Shown one piece after another: positions 17,734 through 26,440 of a DNA stretch of 43,474 nt (position 1 is the first letter of the stretch; each line of letters begins with the position of its first letter). The position numbers were made by a program, and so were the translations under genes. Source of the DNA: CAZTZY01 sp964617765 (GTDB lineage Bacteria > Pseudomonadota > Gammaproteobacteria > Pseudomonadales > DT-91); assembly GCA_964617765.1 (NCBI GenBank), contig CAZTZY010000014.1, positions 1 to 43,474 of the forward strand, given 5' to 3'. The notes beneath the pieces are model-generated. The model was not told the DNA's origin. It saw only the letters and a list, made by a program, of their open reading frames with translations, and made no database searches.

Positions 17734-17924
17734 CGGGTTTTTGAAATATACATTGAGGAATTCAATTCGTTGATAGGTCTATATATTATTGGCGGTTGGT
17801 TTTTCAAGTAAATGTAATGAATTCAAGATTTCTTGTCTGGAATCAAAATGGCGTTGAGTGGTTTAGGTTTGTCTTTTGGGATGTTAGCACTTAAAATTCC
17901 GACCTTATTTTGTGGAGATGTTTG

Positions 17925-19886
17925 ATGGCAGCAACTTCGTATCGTCCGGATATAGACGGCTTGAGAGGATTGGCAATGTTTCCAATCCTGTTTCTGCATG
18001 CAGGATTATCCCTTACTCCGGGTGGGTTTATTGGTGTAGATATTTTCTTTGTTATTTCCGGTTACCTGATTATAGATATTGTTCGTAACCAGTTGGCCGA
18101 CGGAAAATTCAGTTTGTTTGATTTTATGAGTCGGCGTGTCAGGCGAATTTTCCCGGCGGCATTTACGACAGTTTTTTTTACGCTATTAGCGGGTTGGTTT
18201 CTACTAGGTCCTTATGATTATCAGGAGTTGGCGCGTTCGGCCCGGTACAATGTCCTCTTTTCGGCCAATCATTTCTTCTGGATGCAAGATGGTTACTGGG
18301 ATACCGCCTCCCAGTTAAAGCCGTTGTTACATACGTGGTCATTAGCGGTGGAAGAGCAATTTTATTTTCTATTACCCTTATTCATGATTGCCACTTTCCG
18401 GTTTCGCGAAAATATACGTCTTTTACTGATGCTGTTGATCGCATTGGCATCCTTTATTGCCAGTGTATGGAGTGTCGAGCACGCACCTTCCTCCGCTTAT
18501 TTTCTTCTGCATTCCAGGGCATGGGAAATTCTGATCGGCGGGTTGTTAACCTATATACCCAAAAATACCGGCAGTAAACCATGGTTGTCAGAGCTTATAG
18601 GCGGGGCTGGCTTGCTAACCATTATTGCCCTGTTTTTTGTTTATGATCATAAAATGCCATTTCCCGGGTTTGCCGGTCTGGCGCCTACATTGGCTACAGC
18701 GGCACTTATTTGGGGGGGACCTTATAATCTTGGATCACGATTGTTGAGTGCCAAAATCATGGTCTATTTTGGCAGAATGACTTATTCCTGGTATCTGATC
18801 CATTGGCCACTGATTGCATACGCCAATTATTGGTATGGGGATGATCTTACCTTAAGTCAGACAGTGGCAATATTATTGGCCAGTTTTGTGCTAGCTCACT
18901 TTTCCAGGAAATATGTTGAAGAGTCTGTATTGAAGAAGAAGATATTTAAAACCAACAAGTCGTTGATATCGACGGCGATATGTCTTGTTTTGCTGACATT
19001 AATGGTTGTACAAACTATCAAGGTGCATGAAGGATTTCCGGAAAGATTGCCCAAGTTATCCCAGCAGTATCATTCAGCCAGAATACGTTCCGCTGAGGTA
19101 AAGCGTTGTTCAGCAGTATCTGCCGAGCAAGTGGATAAAAACCAGTTATGCCGTTTAGGAAAAAAAGTGTTGCAGGATACTCCTCAATATATCACATGGG
19201 GGGATAGTCATAACGCTTCATTATTGCCGCTGTATGATAGCCTTGCCGATGATTATGGGATTGCTGGATGGCATGCTGCTCGCATAGCGTGTCCGCCACT
19301 TTTGGGTTTACAGTGGAAGAAAAATCCGGAATGTAATGCCTTTAATGCAGCCATGCTGGAGACGATCAAGAAAAATCATATTGCTAATGTGGTATTGGCG
19401 AGCAGGTGGACGCTACCTATTAACGGTGATGATAAGGGAGAGATGCCGTTGTTGCTTGAACCTCCACAAGGCATGACTAAAGAAACCTACTATCAGCAAC
19501 TGCTCGAAAAAACTATAGCAGATATTCGGGCGACTGGTGCAAGAGTGTGGATTGTGAAACAGGTACCTACGCATCCCTTTGAACCTCCTAAGCATTTGGC
19601 GGTGTTGGCAATGAAGGGCAAAAATACAGTGGGTCTTGGGAAGTCTTTTGCGCTGCATATGCAGCAAGTGGCTTTTGTTAATAGTATTTTTGATCGTGCA
19701 ATAAAAGATCCTGGCGTGAATTTGATAGATCCGGTGCCATTATTTTGCAGCGATAAAATAGTTTGCCGTACTGAAAATGACGGTTGGTCCTTGTATAGGG
19801 ACGATCACCATGTTTCAACCTATGGCGCGTTGTATTTAAAGCCAATGATGCAACAGTTTGTTCGTGAAATGACCGGTGGGAATTGA
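17925..19886 (+). CDS. Acyltransferase-3 / SGNH-fused membrane O-acyltransferase
   Basis: 653 residues from the ATG at 17925, chosen because GGAGA (17914-17918) precedes it. The N-terminal ~350 residues are an AT3 membrane domain: YRPDIDGLRGLAMFPILFLH with the conserved R-x10-H pattern, then GGFIGVDIFFVISGYLI. The C-terminal SGNH hydrolase-like domain has WGDSHNASLLP (nucleophile S428) and DDHHVS (D626, H629). Such proteins, like the OafB and OatA types, carry acetyl groups across the membrane onto O-antigen, exopolysaccharide or peptidoglycan. The substrate is unknown. A second gene of the same family faces it from the other strand. Confidence 0.88.
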   Translation: MAATSYRPDIDGLRGLAMFPILFLHAGLSLTPGGFIGVDIFFVISGYLIIDIVRNQLADGKFSLFDFMSRRVRRIFPAAFTTVFFTLLAGWFLLGPYDYQELARSARYNVLFSANHFFWMQDGYWDTASQLKPLLHTWSLAVEEQFYFLLPLFMIATFRFRENIRLLLMLLIALASFIASVWSVEHAPSSAYFLLHSRAWEILIGGLLTYIPKNTGSKPWLSELIGGAGLLTIIALFFVYDHKMPFPGFAGLAPTLATAALIWGGPYNLGSRLLSAKIMVYFGRMTYSWYLIHWPLIAYANYWYGDDLTLSQTVAILLASFVLAHFSRKYVEESVLKKKIFKTNKSLISTAICLVLLTLMVVQTIKVHEGFPERLPKLSQQYHSARIRSAEVKRCSAVSAEQVDKNQLCRLGKKVLQDTPQYITWGDSHNASLLPLYDSLADDYGIAGWHAARIACPPLLGLQWKKNPECNAFNAAMLETIKKNHIANVVLASRWTLPINGDDKGEMPLLLEPPQGMTKETYYQQLLEKTIADIRATGARVWIVKQVPTHPFEPPKHLAVLAMKGKNTVGLGKSFALHMQQVAFVNSIFDRAIKDPGVNLIDPVPLFCSDKIVCRTENDGWSLYRDDHHVSTYGALYLKPMMQQFVREMTGGN

Positions 19887-19963
19887 TTGGGGCGATAAAA
19901 TTTTAAGTGTTAGATAAATTGCGCCTCAATATGAAGCCGAATGCCTTGTATAAATGGATTTGA

Positions 19964-19990
19964 AGGAATCTGATTCCTAATTTTTTTTTA
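19964..19990 (+). terminator. Possible terminator between convergent acyltransferases
   Basis: AGGAATCTGATTCCT (19964-19978) is an exact inverted repeat followed by AA and a run of nine T. The stem is short and AT-rich, so strength is uncertain. It would serve the plus-strand gene only; there is no T-run in the other direction. Confidence 0.45.
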
Positions 19991-20002
19991 AGGGTTCAGG
20001 CA

Positions 20003-21886
20003 TTAATGATTATTTATCAGGCGGGCAATCCATAAAAACTTGTCACTTTCATTAACAAGCATTTTTTGGCCGTAGACATTAAGATGATTTTGATCCTTAT
20101 AAGCAGGCAGCCCATTAATCATGCCGTTAGGCCACTGCTTTAAAGTGTCCGATAGGTCAATGTAATACACACCAGAGTGATTGTTGATGATATCACGTAT
20201 TATGGCATTGCCTTTCTCGTAGGTTAAATCTAATGAGTTTTCTGTGTAGGGCGTTCTGTAAAGTCGTGCTACGTTGTAAGTATATAAGGGCACTTGGCCT
20301 ACAATAAATACAGTTTTATTTATTGCCCGCAGTGATTCAATGTCATGTTCGAGTTGTGATCGAAAATCGGGTGAAGGTGAATAGTTTGGAATGTGGTTAT
20401 AGCCGAAATGTAAATCCCAACGTAACGAATAAATGACGAAATCATATTGGTCAATGGTTGAGTTGATCCGGTCAATTAATTTTTTGCAGCGTAGATATTG
20501 TTTCTGATTGTCAATTAAGCCAAGGTCAAATTGGGTTAATGGCGGGCAGGAGTCCACGCTCAGTATGTCGGCAGCCCAGTTTTGTTTTTTGCCTAATAAA
20601 TCGAAAAAGGTAGTGAGATGTGCTGTGTGCGAGTCACCAATAATCAGTGTTTTTGCTGGTTGGTTTTCTTTGCCAAGATGGCAGTTTTCCCGTAAGTCGT
20701 TGTGACAAATTAAACTCGGGCTTTCGATAGTGTCGAGTCCAGCGGATTCGTTGTTAAAAAAGAGTCCGTCTGTGTGTTTAATAACAAAACAAAGACCTAA
20801 CAAAATAACAGTAGGTGCAACAAAAAATCGGATAAATGTAGCTTTAAAGTTAAGTTTTTGTCGGCGCAGGGGTTTTTCAATAAAGCGCAAGGAAAGGTAC
20901 GACAAAACGAAAGTAGTGGATAAACAAAAAAACACCCAGAGAGCCGATAAATCTGAACTCATTGTGTAGTAACGAACATAAGCCAGAATCGGCCAATGCC
21001 ACAAATAGAGCGAATAGGAAAGCAGGCCAATAAATACAATTGCGCGATGGGATATCAAGCGGTTTACAAGGGGTAATTGATGATGCGTTCCTGCATAAAT
21101 AATTAAAGCAGTACCTAAGCATGGCCATAAGGCATTATATCCAGGAAATACTGAATATTTTGTAAGAAAAATGCAGGATACAGCGATTAAGAGTAAACCC
21201 GTCCAAGAACTGATAGCTGCAATAAATCCTGTGTTGCAAGGGCGTGAGTTTAGGGCAATGATGCTGCCAATCATTAACTCGCCAAAACGAGAGGGCAGAA
21301 GATAATAGGCTTGTGCGGTGTGCATCGGCTGAATGGCCCAAAAGCTGGATAAAACAAAGGAGGTACAGGCCAGAAAAATGGCGATATGAATAGTATATGC
21401 AGGTATTTTTTTACGAAAAAATAAGAGTAAGGCCGGCCATAGAAAATAATATTGTTCTTCTACGGACAATGACCACATATGTAATAGCGGTATTTCTTCT
21501 GCATTGGGTGCGAAATAATCCTGTTCCTTGGCAAAATAAAGGTTAGCCATAAAGCTGATGGCATAGCGCACGGATTTTGCGTGCTCGACATATTCACGAG
21601 CAGAAAAAAGGAAATAACTGATAATGAGCGTAGTAAAAATCACCAAAAAGCATAACGGTAGAATGCGTTTGATCCGGCGTTGATAAAACTGGCTGAAACA
21701 AAATGAGTTATGGTTAATTTCTGTATGAATAATCGAGGTAATTAAAAATCCGGAGATGACAAAAAAGATATCAACACCCACAAATCCACCCGATAGCCAT
21801 TGTGAATTGATGTGATAAAGAATTACTGCCATAACTGCAATGGCACGTAATCCATCAATATCTGCTCGATATTTAATTGCTTGCAA
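20003..21886 (-). CDS. Acyltransferase-3 / SGNH-fused membrane O-acyltransferase (second copy type)
   Basis: 627 residues with the same architecture as the gene at 17925 but clearly diverged. The AT3 domain begins YRADIDGLRAIAVMAVILYH and continues GGFVGVDIFFVISGFLI, then has HMWSLSVEEQYYFLWP (136-151). The SGNH domain has IIGDSHTAHL (nucleophile S419) and DQNHLN (D598, H601). It probably adds acyl groups, commonly acetyl, to a cell-envelope glycan. It is convergent with the first acyltransferase with a gap of about 115 bases. Low identity argues against a recent duplication; the two may act on different positions or sugars. Its promoter region (21887-22030) is shared with tex on the other strand. 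Confidence 0.88.
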   Translation of the reverse strand: MQAIKYRADIDGLRAIAVMAVILYHINSQWLSGGFVGVDIFFVISGFLITSIIHTEINHNSFCFSQFYQRRIKRILPLCFLVIFTTLIISYFLFSAREYVEHAKSVRYAISFMANLYFAKEQDYFAPNAEEIPLLHMWSLSVEEQYYFLWPALLLFFRKKIPAYTIHIAIFLACTSFVLSSFWAIQPMHTAQAYYLLPSRFGELMIGSIIALNSRPCNTGFIAAISSWTGLLLIAVSCIFLTKYSVFPGYNALWPCLGTALIIYAGTHHQLPLVNRLISHRAIVFIGLLSYSLYLWHWPILAYVRYYTMSSDLSALWVFFCLSTTFVLSYLSLRFIEKPLRRQKLNFKATFIRFFVAPTVILLGLCFVIKHTDGLFFNNESAGLDTIESPSLICHNDLRENCHLGKENQPAKTLIIGDSHTAHLTTFFDLLGKKQNWAADILSVDSCPPLTQFDLGLIDNQKQYLRCKKLIDRINSTIDQYDFVIYSLRWDLHFGYNHIPNYSPSPDFRSQLEHDIESLRAINKTVFIVGQVPLYTYNVARLYRTPYTENSLDLTYEKGNAIIRDIINNHSGVYYIDLSDTLKQWPNGMINGLPAYKDQNHLNVYGQKMLVNESDKFLWIARLINNH

Positions 21887-22030
21887 GGTCGGTCACTTTT
21901 GGTGGTGGATGCGGGCATTTTACTATGTGTGGCAGATCAATAATAGAGTATAAAAAAACCAGATTTCTGGCTCGCACGGCCAGAAAAAATGAATAATAAT
22001 AGCTACAATCTTATTTTGGCAGATTGAAAA

Positions 22031-24340
22031 ATGAATAAAATCTATGCAGTAATTGCAAAAGAGCTTGGCGTGTTAATCCGGCAGGTAACTTCAGCAGTGG
22101 AGTTGTTAGATGAGGGTGCAACGGTGCCTTTCATTTCGCGTTACCGTAAAGAAGTTACCGGTGGCCTTGATGATACACAATTACGTAATCTTGATGAGCG
22201 TTTGCGTTATCTGCGTGAATTGGAAGATCGTAAACGGGCGATATTAAAAAGTATTGAGGAGCAAGGAAAGCTTTCAGTCGAACTATCTAACCTGATTGCT
22301 AATGCTGAAACTAAAAATATCCTGGAAGATTTGTACCTTCCGTATAAACAAAAACGCAGAACCAAAGGGCAAATTGCCATTGAGGCGGGTTTGTTGCCAT
22401 TGGCAGATCAGTTATATCTTGATCCTGCTCAAGATCCTGTGGTATTAGCGTTGCCTTATGTTGATGCAGATAAAGGCATTGCAGATATTAAATCAGCGTT
22501 AGATGGCGCCAAATATATATTGATGGAGCGATTTGGGGAGGATGCTGCGTTAATAGCCAAACTCAGGAATTACATGCAAGAACAGGGCAGTGTCATAACA
22601 CAGTTGGTTGAAGGCAAAGAGCACGAGGGCGCCAAGTTCCGAGATTATTTTGAATATTCCGAGTTGATTAAAAATGTGCCGTCACATCGTGCGCTTGCGG
22701 TTTTTCGTGGGCGTAATGAGGGTTTTCTGCAGCTAAAACTGGATATTGATTCCGGTGAGGAAAAGCCAATATTGCATGTTTGTGAGATTATGATTGCAGA
22801 ACACTGTGGCATAAAAGACCAGGGGCGTGCTGCCGATACATGGCTTAAGGAAGTAGTACGCTGGACCTGGCGGGTGAAATTACATACGCATGTTGAAACC
22901 GATCTTCTAACATCCTTGCGTGAGCGAGCTGAAGTGGATGCCATCAAGGTATTTGCTGATAATATAAAAGATTTGCTTTTGGCGGCTCCTGCTGGGCCGA
23001 GGGCTACTATTGGTCTTGATCCTGGAATGCGTACAGGTGTAAAAGTGGCGGTAGTTGATCATACTGGCAAGTATCTTGATCACACGACAATTTTTCCAAC
23101 GCCACCGCAAAATAAAATTGTTGAGTCTGCCGCTGTACTCATTCAGTTGGCCAGGAAATATAAAGTGGAATTGATAGCTATCGGCAATGGAACGGCTTCA
23201 CGCGAAACTGACAAGTTTGTCGGAGATATCATTAAAGAGTTTCCGCAGCTAGGTTTGCGGAAAGTGGTGGTTAATGAATCAGGTGCTTCCATCTATTCAG
23301 CTTCTGAATTTGCAGCCAAAGAATTCCCTGATCTTGATGTGACGATACGCGGTGCTATTTCCATCGCTCGCCGTTTACAGGATCCGTTAGCCGAGCTGGT
23401 GAAGATAGATCCCAAGTCGATTGGTGTTGGGCAGTATCAGCATGATGTTGGTCAATCCGAGTTGGCTCGTAGTCTTGATGCAGTCGTTGAGGATTGTGTA
23501 AACGCTGTGGGTGTGGATGTTAATATGGCATCGGTGGCATTGTTGAGTCGTGTATCCGGTTTAAATCAACGTATTGCGCAAAATATAGTGGATTACAGGG
23601 ATCAGCATGGAGTGTTTAAAACCCGTGATGCATTAAAGAATGTCACGCGTTTTGGTGATAAGACTTTTGAGCAGGCTGCCGGCTTCTTGCGCGTTATGAA
23701 TGGCGATAATGTGCTCGATCGCTCTGCGGTACATCCGGAATCTTATTCCGTCGTAGAAACTATTGCAGAAAAAAGTCAGCGCAAAATCAATGAAATTATT
23801 GGTGATACCCGATTCCTCAAGGATTTAAAGCCCAAGGACTTTGTCAGTGAAAAGTTTGGTTTGCCAACGGTTGTCGATATTATCAAGGAGCTGGATAAAC
23901 CGGGTCGTGACCCGCGGCCTGAATTCAAGACGGCAGACTTTAAGGATGGCGTTGAAAAAATTTCAGATTTGCGTGTCGGTATGGTTCTTGAGGGCACAGT
24001 GACCAATGTTACCAATTTCGGTGCATTTGTTGATGTGGGTGTGCATCAGGATGGTTTAGTGCATATATCCGCATTATCCCATGAATTTATCAGTGATCCG
24101 CGTGCAGTGGTAAAAGCCGGTGATATCGTTAAGGCTAAAGTGATGGAAGTTGATGTTGCTAGGCAAAGGATCGCACTGTCATTGCGTTTGGATGATGAGC
24201 CAGGGCAAGAGCAAAGCATGAAAAAAACGGCCGAAGGCGCGGGCAGGCAGAATAAGTTTAAACCCGGCATGTTAAAAAATGAGCCCAAACCTTCCAATGC
24301 CTTTGCAGCTGCATTCGCGCAAGCAAAAAATAAAAAATAG
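22031..24340 (+). CDS. tex: Tex family RNA-binding transcription accessory protein
   Basis: 769 residues, full length. Tex layout: an N-terminal helical Tex domain with VPFISRYRKEVTGGLDDTQL (about 34-53); a YqgF/RNase H-like domain from ATIGLDPGMRTGVKVAVVD (about 325); helix-hairpin-helix repeats (SRVSGLNQRIAQNIVDYR); and a C-terminal S1 RNA-binding domain (GMVLEGTVTNVTNFGAFVDV...VHISALS, about 650-720). Tex is a conserved cytosolic protein related to eukaryotic Spt6 that binds nucleic acid and influences transcription and virulence genes. The tail after S1 is lysine-rich. It is transcribed alone, divergent from an acyltransferase gene. Confidence 0.95.
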   Translation: MNKIYAVIAKELGVLIRQVTSAVELLDEGATVPFISRYRKEVTGGLDDTQLRNLDERLRYLRELEDRKRAILKSIEEQGKLSVELSNLIANAETKNILEDLYLPYKQKRRTKGQIAIEAGLLPLADQLYLDPAQDPVVLALPYVDADKGIADIKSALDGAKYILMERFGEDAALIAKLRNYMQEQGSVITQLVEGKEHEGAKFRDYFEYSELIKNVPSHRALAVFRGRNEGFLQLKLDIDSGEEKPILHVCEIMIAEHCGIKDQGRAADTWLKEVVRWTWRVKLHTHVETDLLTSLRERAEVDAIKVFADNIKDLLLAAPAGPRATIGLDPGMRTGVKVAVVDHTGKYLDHTTIFPTPPQNKIVESAAVLIQLARKYKVELIAIGNGTASRETDKFVGDIIKEFPQLGLRKVVVNESGASIYSASEFAAKEFPDLDVTIRGAISIARRLQDPLAELVKIDPKSIGVGQYQHDVGQSELARSLDAVVEDCVNAVGVDVNMASVALLSRVSGLNQRIAQNIVDYRDQHGVFKTRDALKNVTRFGDKTFEQAAGFLRVMNGDNVLDRSAVHPESYSVVETIAEKSQRKINEIIGDTRFLKDLKPKDFVSEKFGLPTVVDIIKELDKPGRDPRPEFKTADFKDGVEKISDLRVGMVLEGTVTNVTNFGAFVDVGVHQDGLVHISALSHEFISDPRAVVKAGDIVKAKVMEVDVARQRIALSLRLDDEPGQEQSMKKTAEGAGRQNKFKPGMLKNEPKPSNAFAAAFAQAKNKK

Positions 24341-24370
24341 TCGGGTGTATGATAGCGAACATCCCGGGAC

Positions 24371-24376
24371 TATAAT
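24371..24376 (+). promoter_or_regulatory. Possible -10 element for the outer-membrane gene
   Basis: A perfect TATAAT lies about 40 bases before the ATG at 24417. No good -35 hexamer is seen 16-18 bases upstream (TATGAT at 24348), so the promoter is only tentative. The ribosome site GAGGA at 24405-24409 is clear. Confidence 0.35.
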
Positions 24377-24416
24377 TTATAGTATGTTAGTTTTTCATCT
24401 TTTATGAGGATTAACT

Positions 24417-25031
24417 ATGAAAAAGTTATTGATAGCAACGGGTATGGCAAGTTTAAGTATAGTTTCTTATGCGGAGCCCGTTCATTCCCAGTCAAAAGTA
24501 TTCAATTATAGTTTTATTGAAGCCAATTATGTTGATATGAGTAATGACAACCTGATCGATAATCGTTTCAATAGAGGTCATGGCAATATTGATGGATTGC
24601 GTATCAAGGGTTCATTTGATGTTGCGCCATCTTTTAGTGTTATTGGTTCATTGCTCGATGCTGGCGATAAGAACTACGATCTAATGGTATTAACTATGGG
24701 CGCTGCATATCATCAGCCTTTGCCGGCAATAGAAGCCATGCCATTTGATTTAGTCGTTAGAGCGGAGATTGAGCATATCGAAGTGAATTTTGATCAACCT
24801 AAAGATGACGATAAAGAGAATGGTCTTTTATTAAGTGGCGGTGTTCGGTTGGCAATCATGGATAAGCTGCAGGCATTCAGTGATCTTTCGGTAAGCACAA
24901 ATGATTATTATCGTGATGTATCTTTATTGGTTGGTGCGAGTTATGAGTTTGTTCCTGCGCTGCAAGCGACATCGTCCATAGAGGTGGGTGATATTGATTT
25001 ACTTTCAATAGGTCTACGCTATAACTTTTGA
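24417..25031 (+). CDS. Small outer-membrane beta-barrel protein
   Basis: 204 residues. A signal peptide (MKKLLIATGMASLSIVSYA, cleavage after A19) precedes alternating-hydrophobicity strands. The protein ends in GLRYNF, and a terminal aromatic residue is the usual outer-membrane insertion signal. The length and strand count fit an eight-stranded barrel of the OmpA/OmpW/Ax21-like size class. Acidic loops (DQPKDDDKE-like region near residue 130) face outward in such models. No specific family was recognised. It has its own ribosome site (GAGGA) and a following terminator, so it is probably a single-gene transcript. Role could be structural or a small channel. Confidence 0.75.
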   Translation: MKKLLIATGMASLSIVSYAEPVHSQSKVFNYSFIEANYVDMSNDNLIDNRFNRGHGNIDGLRIKGSFDVAPSFSVIGSLLDAGDKNYDLMVLTMGAAYHQPLPAIEAMPFDLVVRAEIEHIEVNFDQPKDDDKENGLLLSGGVRLAIMDKLQAFSDLSVSTNDYYRDVSLLVGASYEFVPALQATSSIEVGDIDLLSIGLRYNF

Positions 25032-25043
25032 AGATAAATATGG

Positions 25044-25079
25044 TGATGCCGCCTTTGTATGCGTGGCATCATCCTTTTT
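25044..25079 (+). terminator. Rho-independent terminator of the barrel gene
   Basis: Stem TGATGCC/GGCATCA (25044-25050, 25065-25071) with a 14-base loop, followed by TCCTTTTTG. It lies 13 bases after the stop at 25031. It also covers the ATG at 25059, the most upstream start possible for the next gene, which argues for a later start there. Confidence 0.75.
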
Positions 25080-25094
25080 GATTTTGGGTTGATC

Positions 25095-25973
25095 ATGGTT
25101 TTACGATTTATGCCCGGTTCTGTTTACTCTCGCTTAAAGCGTTCCTGTTATTTTCCTATTCATTTTTTTATGATATTTGTGCTGGCAGGTTGCTCGCATT
25201 GGATTTTTTTCCCACAAAAAATATGGCAAAACATCCCGGAGATGGAAAATTATCAATACGATATTATTAATATCAAAACCCGTGATGGTATTCTATTAAA
25301 TGCATGGTTGATGCCTCAGCGGCAGGGCCTTCGCAAGGGGGCAATCATTTATTTTCATGGAAACGCAGAAAATATCAGTATAAATGCCAAACAGGTTTTT
25401 TGGTTAACTGATTATGGCTATGATGTTTTGTTAGTGGATTATCGTGGGTATGGCCATTCCGGTGGAGAAGTTGATCTGGATAAAACAATGACTGATATAG
25501 CAGATGCTTTGCAATGGTTTGTAGCTCATTATGATGCCAATACGCCGAAATATTTAATTGCGCATAGTTTGGGTGCAAGCATGTCGGGTTATGTTATCGC
25601 TACTGAGGATGACTTGCGTAAAAAATTCAGTGCTGTTGTGTTAGATGCAGGTTTTAGCAGTTATCAAAGGATTATGCGTGAAGTCATGAGCCAAAACTGG
25701 TTTGTCGGATTGTTCAAGTATCCTGCATCCATGGTAATGCCTAAAAATTATGATTTGATTGATGTGATAGGCCAGATTTCACCAACACCTTTGGTGATTA
25801 TTCATGGCAAATCAGATCCGGTTGTGCCTTTTCAGCACGGTGCAGATTTATTTGGAAATGCGCTGTCGCCTAAAATATTCTTGTCTTATGAGGGTTATCA
25901 TCTTACGGCATTTGATGATATTGAGCGGCGTAAGTGGCTGGTCAATTATTTACAGCTGCATGTTAAGCCGTAA
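25095..25973 (+). CDS. Alpha/beta hydrolase lipoprotein
   Basis: 292 residues from the ATG at 25095. The frame is open from 25059, but that start lies in the terminator hairpin of the previous gene. The N-terminus has basic residues, a hydrophobic stretch and a lipobox FVLAGC (C33), so it is probably a lipoprotein. The hydrolase domain has IIYFHGNAEN (oxyanion loop), DYRGYGHSGG, nucleophile elbow AHSLGA (S158), acid HGKSDPVVP (D241) and H269 in GYHLTAF. It resembles the YfhR/BAAT-like serine hydrolases of unknown substrate. Its stop lies two bases from the end of the convergent CYTH gene. Confidence 0.85.
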   Translation: MVLRFMPGSVYSRLKRSCYFPIHFFMIFVLAGCSHWIFFPQKIWQNIPEMENYQYDIINIKTRDGILLNAWLMPQRQGLRKGAIIYFHGNAENISINAKQVFWLTDYGYDVLLVDYRGYGHSGGEVDLDKTMTDIADALQWFVAHYDANTPKYLIAHSLGASMSGYVIATEDDLRKKFSAVVLDAGFSSYQRIMREVMSQNWFVGLFKYPASMVMPKNYDLIDVIGQISPTPLVIIHGKSDPVVPFQHGADLFGNALSPKIFLSYEGYHLTAFDDIERRKWLVNYLQLHVKP

Positions 25974-25975
25974 AT

Positions 25976-26437
25976 TTACCAGGATGTATAAGGGTGTTTT
26001 GAAAGATAGCTATTGTAATAACGTGGGTCATCAGAAACTTCTTGGCCTATCCATTCTGGAATATTGAATTTTTCGTTAATAGCCTGCAATTCGATTTCAG
26101 CAACAATCAAACCGTTATTTGCGCCTAGGAATTCATCGACTTCCCAAAGATGGCTGTCGCATCGCACGCGATAACGTTTCTTTTCTAATGGTGCTGTTTC
26201 GCAGAGTAATAAGAGCTGTTCAGCATCTGCCAAGGGAATGGGGTATTCAAATTCCTGCCGCTGGATGCCGGTATTTTTCGATTTGATGGTGATAAAAGCA
26301 TTTATGCCATCAATGCGAATGCGAATGGTTCTTGCGGGAGTGCTGTTCAGGTAGCCTTGTTTGAAAATCGAAAAAGGGGATGTTTCTTTCCAGTTGTGAT
26401 TGAGTACAAGAAACTTTCTTTCTATTTCAGTCGCCAC
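25976..26437 (-). CDS. CYTH domain triphosphatase
   Basis: 153 residues, a minimal CYTH protein. The N-terminal EIERKFL motif (E4, E6, K8) is the signature metal- and triphosphate-binding element. Further charged strands are RTIRIRIDG, AFITIKSK, EFEYPIP, KKRYRV, WEVDEF and AEIEL, as expected for the tunnel fold. Small bacterial members hydrolyse inorganic triphosphate or nucleoside triphosphates; a few make cyclic AMP. Triphosphatase is the more likely activity here. The gene starts three bases after the dnaB stop, so it is probably cotranscribed with dnaB. Confidence 0.88.
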   Translation of the reverse strand: MATEIERKFLVLNHNWKETSPFSIFKQGYLNSTPARTIRIRIDGINAFITIKSKNTGIQRQEFEYPIPLADAEQLLLLCETAPLEKKRYRVRCDSHLWEVDEFLGANNGLIVAEIELQAINEKFNIPEWIGQEVSDDPRYYNSYLSKHPYTSW

Positions 26438-26440
26438 TGA

